Assembly (NCBI GenBank): GCA_013334565.1
Contig: JAAXXI010000004.1
Span: 1-64,000 of the forward strand
DNA length: 64,000 bases
Direction: 5' to 3'
Source of the DNA: Chlorobiaceae bacterium
Lineage (GTDB): Bacteria; Bacteroidota; Chlorobiia; Chlorobiales; Chlorobiaceae
Shown here: positions 61,561 to 64,000 of the stretch, in pieces
Position numbering within the stretch: the stretch's first letter is position 1
Layout: every line of letters starts with the position of its first letter
Notes under the pieces: generated by a model
What the model saw: the letters and a program-made list of their open reading frames with translations, nothing else
Database searches by the model: none
Told to the model about the DNA's origin: nothing
Position numbers and translations under genes: made by a program

Positions 61561-63102
61561 TTACAATGGAAGCGTGCAATGCTTTTTCGGCGGGTTGACG
61601 TCCTTTTTCGTCGAAAGGGTCTGCAATGCCCGGATTATCCTGAACCTGGTATTGCGGGGTTCGATGATATCGTCGATATACCCGTAACGAGCGGCTTCGT
61701 AAGGGTTCGAGAATTTCTCCCGGTAATCCTCGGCATTTTCCGCTATGAACTTTTTCCTTTCCTCGTTGGAACCGAGGGCCTTCAGCTCGCGGTTGAACAG
61801 CACTTCGATCGCGCCGTTCGGTCCCATGACGGCGATTTCCGCGCTCGGCCATGCATAGTTCACGTCCCCTCGGAGCTGCTTGGAGCTCATGACGCAGTAT
61901 GCCCCGCCGTATGCTTTGCGCAGGATGACCGTGATCTTCGGGACGGTTGCCTCGCCGTAGGCGAAGATAAGCTTCGCGCCGTTGGTGATGATGCCGTCGA
62001 ACTCCTGGGCGCTGCCGGGCAGGAATCCCGGAACGTCGACAAGGGTGACGATAGGGATGTTGAAGGCGTCGCAGAACCGGACGAACCGCGCGGCTTTTTT
62101 TGATGCGTTGATGTCGAGGCAGCCTGCGAGGTAGTTCGGCTGGTTGGCGACAATGCCCGTCGAAATGCCATTGAAGGTGACGAACCCGATGACGATGTTG
62201 CGCGCATACTGGGGCTGGATTTCAAGGAACTCCCCGTTGTCGGCGACGGAGTGGATGATGTCCTTGACGTCGTAGGGAATCGACGGCTTTTCGGGAATGA
62301 TGGAATTCAGGTTGTCGTCGAGCCGGTCCGGCGGATCTTCGCACACGACGAGCGGCGGTTCTTCGAGGTTGTTCTGCGGCAGGTAGCTCAGCAGTTTGCG
62401 GATAAGCAGGATGCTCTCCTTTTCGTCAGCGCCGACGAAATGGGTGACACCGGATTTTGTGGAATGCATCGATGCCCCGCCGAGGTCCTCGTCCGAGATG
62501 GTTTCGCCTGTGACGGTTTTCACCACTTTCGGTCCGGTCACGAACATGCAGCTGGTCTTGTCGGCCATCACGACGAAATCGGTCAGGGCGGGGGAATAGA
62601 CCGCTCCTCCCGCGCACGGGCCGAAAATGGCCGAGATCTGCGGGATCACGCCCGATGCCATGATGTTGCGCTGAAAAATGGTCGCGTAACCGGCAAGGCT
62701 CCTTACGCCTTCCTGTATGCGTGCACCGCCGCTGTCGTTGATACCGATGAGCGGAGCGCCGACTTTCATGGCCTGGTCCATGATCTTGCAGATTTTAAGG
62801 GCGTTCGTTTCTGACAGCGATCCGCCGAGCACGGTGAAATCCTGGGAAAAGACATAGACCGTCCGGCCGTCGATGGTGCCGTGACCCGTGATGACGCCGT
62901 CGGAGAGGTACCGTTCACTGTCGAGTTCGAAATCGGTTGTCCGGTGGGTCACGAACATATCGTACTCCTCGAAGCTTCCTTCATCGAGCAGCATGTCGAG
63001 CCTCTCACGGGCGGTCAGCTTGCCTTTGGCATGTTGGGCGTCGATGCGTTTCTGTCCGCCGCCGAGGCGGGCTTTTTCGCGTTCTGCAATCAGACGTTTC
63101 AT
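61561..63102 (-). CDS. Biotin-dependent acyl-CoA carboxyltransferase/decarboxylase alpha subunit (MmdA/PccB type)
   Basis: This 513-residue protein has the two crotonase-fold halves of carboxyltransferases ([16 protein letters not shown] in the first; [20 protein letters not shown] in the second) and lacks the pyruvate-carboxylase-like domain of OadA. It transfers the carboxyl group from an acyl-CoA, most likely methylmalonyl-CoA, to biotin, or the reverse. The start at 63102 begins [16 protein letters not shown], typical for the family; upstream codons are open to 63270. It heads the operon and is divergent from the HisN-type gene. Confidence 0.92.
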   Translation of the reverse strand: MKRLIAEREKARLGGGQKRIDAQHAKGKLTARERLDMLLDEGSFEEYDMFVTHRTTDFELDSERYLSDGVITGHGTIDGRTVYVFSQDFTVLGGSLSETNALKICKIMDQAMKVGAPLIGINDSGGARIQEGVRSLAGYATIFQRNIMASGVIPQISAIFGPCAGGAVYSPALTDFVVMADKTSCMFVTGPKVVKTVTGETISDEDLGGASMHSTKSGVTHFVGADEKESILLIRKLLSYLPQNNLEEPPLVVCEDPPDRLDDNLNSIIPEKPSIPYDVKDIIHSVADNGEFLEIQPQYARNIVIGFVTFNGISTGIVANQPNYLAGCLDINASKKAARFVRFCDAFNIPIVTLVDVPGFLPGSAQEFDGIITNGAKLIFAYGEATVPKITVILRKAYGGAYCVMSSKQLRGDVNYAWPSAEIAVMGPNGAIEVLFNRELKALGSNEERKKFIAENAEDYREKFSNPYEAARYGYIDDIIEPRNTRFRIIRALQTLSTKKDVNPPKKHCTLPL

Positions 63103-63362
63103 GGGGTAACGGGATAGAGTTTTTTTCGGCGCAGGGCGAAAGAGCATTATTCCGGAGGGGTCGTCCCGTATCCGGTCTTTGGGTCGCAGCTTCCGGTTGT
63201 TCCGGTCTGCGATGTGTTTCTGTAGCTGAGTTTTTCTTTCTATTTTCTCAAGCAGTTTTTCAATATTCAAAAAAATTCCCGAATATCCGCCTTCTCAATC
63301 GGCTTTAGCCGCAGAAGAGTATTATATTTTTAACTTTGAGGCAGAAAAACAGAGCGACCGAC

Positions 63363-64000
63363 ATGACACCCGATCTTCAACTTGCCATAGAAACCGCTGA
63401 AGAGGCTGGCAGATTGACCCTGGGCTACTTTTCGCGCAAATCCATCGAGGTTTTCCGGAAAAGGGATGCTTCGCCTGTTACCGAGGCTGACAGGAGTGCC
63501 GAAAATCTTATCCGCGACGCGATTCACAGGCGTTTTCCGCTTGACGGCCTTTTCGGCGAGGAGTTCGATGAAAGACCCTCTTCGAACCGGCGTCGCTGGA
63601 TCATAGACCCCATCGACGGTACGAAGGCTTTCATACACGGTGTTCCGCTCTATGGCATACTCATCGCACTCGAGGAAGAAGATGAAATTCGTCTTGGAGT
63701 TGTTCATTTTCCCGCCCTCCGTGAATTATATTACGCTGAAAGGGGATGCGGGGCTTTTCTCGACGGCTCTCCCATCACTGTTTCATCTGTTGCCGAAAAG
63801 GCCGATTCGACCGTTCTCTATACGGAAAAGGAATACCTTCTCGATCCGCCGTCATCCCATCCTGTTGACCTGCTTCGTCATGAAGCGGCGCTTGTCAGGG
63901 GTTGGGGGGACTGCTACGGCCATATGCTCGTCGCTTCCGGCAGGGCCGAGGTGGCTGTCGACAAGATCATGAGCCCATGGGATTGCGCCGCGCTCATTCC
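63363..64000 (+). CDS. HisN-type inositol-monophosphatase-family phosphatase (cut by window edge)
   Basis: An ATG at 63363 opens a frame that reaches the right edge with no stop in about 212 codons. Motifs of the Mg2+-dependent IMPase family are present: E66 in GEEFDERP, D82 and D85 in IIDPIDGTKAF, and the C-terminal PWDCAAL with WD. The internal sequence VHFPALRELYYAERGCGAFLDG resembles HisN histidinol-phosphatases more than myo-inositol monophosphatases. The last part of the protein lies outside the window. Confidence 0.85.
   Translation, partial: MTPDLQLAIETAEEAGRLTLGYFSRKSIEVFRKRDASPVTEADRSAENLIRDAIHRRFPLDGLFGEEFDERPSSNRRRWIIDPIDGTKAFIHGVPLYGILIALEEEDEIRLGVVHFPALRELYYAERGCGAFLDGSPITVSSVAEKADSTVLYTEKEYLLDPPSSHPVDLLRHEAALVRGWGDCYGHMLVASGRAEVAVDKIMSPWDCAALI

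Overview
The window reads as a chromosomal segment of a green sulfur bacterium (Chlorobiaceae, Chlorobium/Pelodictyon-like). The evidence is a PucC/BCH2-family bacteriochlorophyll-associated transporter, a homocitrate synthase next to a NifA-type activator (nitrogen fixation), a HemB with an Asp-rich (Mg-type) metal site, a Bacteroidetes/Chlorobi-style DUF4293 membrane protein, and many genes whose starts lack a strong Shine-Dalgarno sequence. I found no rRNA, tRNA, CRISPR array, prophage or intact insertion sequence. Most of the window is ordinary core genome with a few regulatory and accessory spots.

Layout. 0-9 kb: the tail of an unknown gene and a terminator, a DUF4293-pdxA-ftsE operon, a coiled-coil LuxR-type regulator, waaA (lipid A Kdo transfer), an aldo/keto reductase and a hybrid histidine kinase. 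The LuxR-type regulator and the kinase appear to share the same N-terminal STAS-like module and helical linker, which I could not assign to a named family. 9-20 kb: nifV-nifA, a 2-Cys peroxiredoxin with a readable promoter and operator-like palindrome, proS, a DUF4412 exported protein, prmC, hrcA-grpE-dnaJ and a flavodoxin-domain protein. 20-28 kb: gapA, mpl, a PagL-like outer-membrane enzyme, and a four-gene operon proB-proA-lolD-MFS.

28-29.5 kb is a gene-poor, AT-rich gap holding at most a 36-residue membrane peptide. 29.5-36 kb: a CPA2 antiporter with cytosolic stress-type domains, a Fur-family regulator, and a 1264-residue hybrid kinase with about seven PAS domains. 36-47 kb: def-fmt, lepA, lepB, an AsmA-like short protein, trpE, a DegP/HtrA protease, greA, an exported Met/Cys-rich protein, a small Sm-like protein and tpiA. 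At 47.0-47.2 kb there is a REP-like hairpin element whose edge supplies the last codons of thiC; thiC is preceded by a TPP riboswitch.

49-64 kb: recD2, the PucC-family transporter, a COG0731 radical SAM protein, an exported WYR-rich protein, queD, cysE (behind a probable leader RNA with an intrinsic terminator), aroC, hemB, a 251-residue unknown protein, and a four-gene sodium-pumping decarboxylase/carboxyltransferase operon (alpha, gamma, biotin carrier, beta). A HisN-type phosphatase runs off the right edge. The best candidates for something undescribed are the shared N-terminal sensor module, the cysE leader RNA, the thiC-REP junction, and the CPM-motif exported protein.
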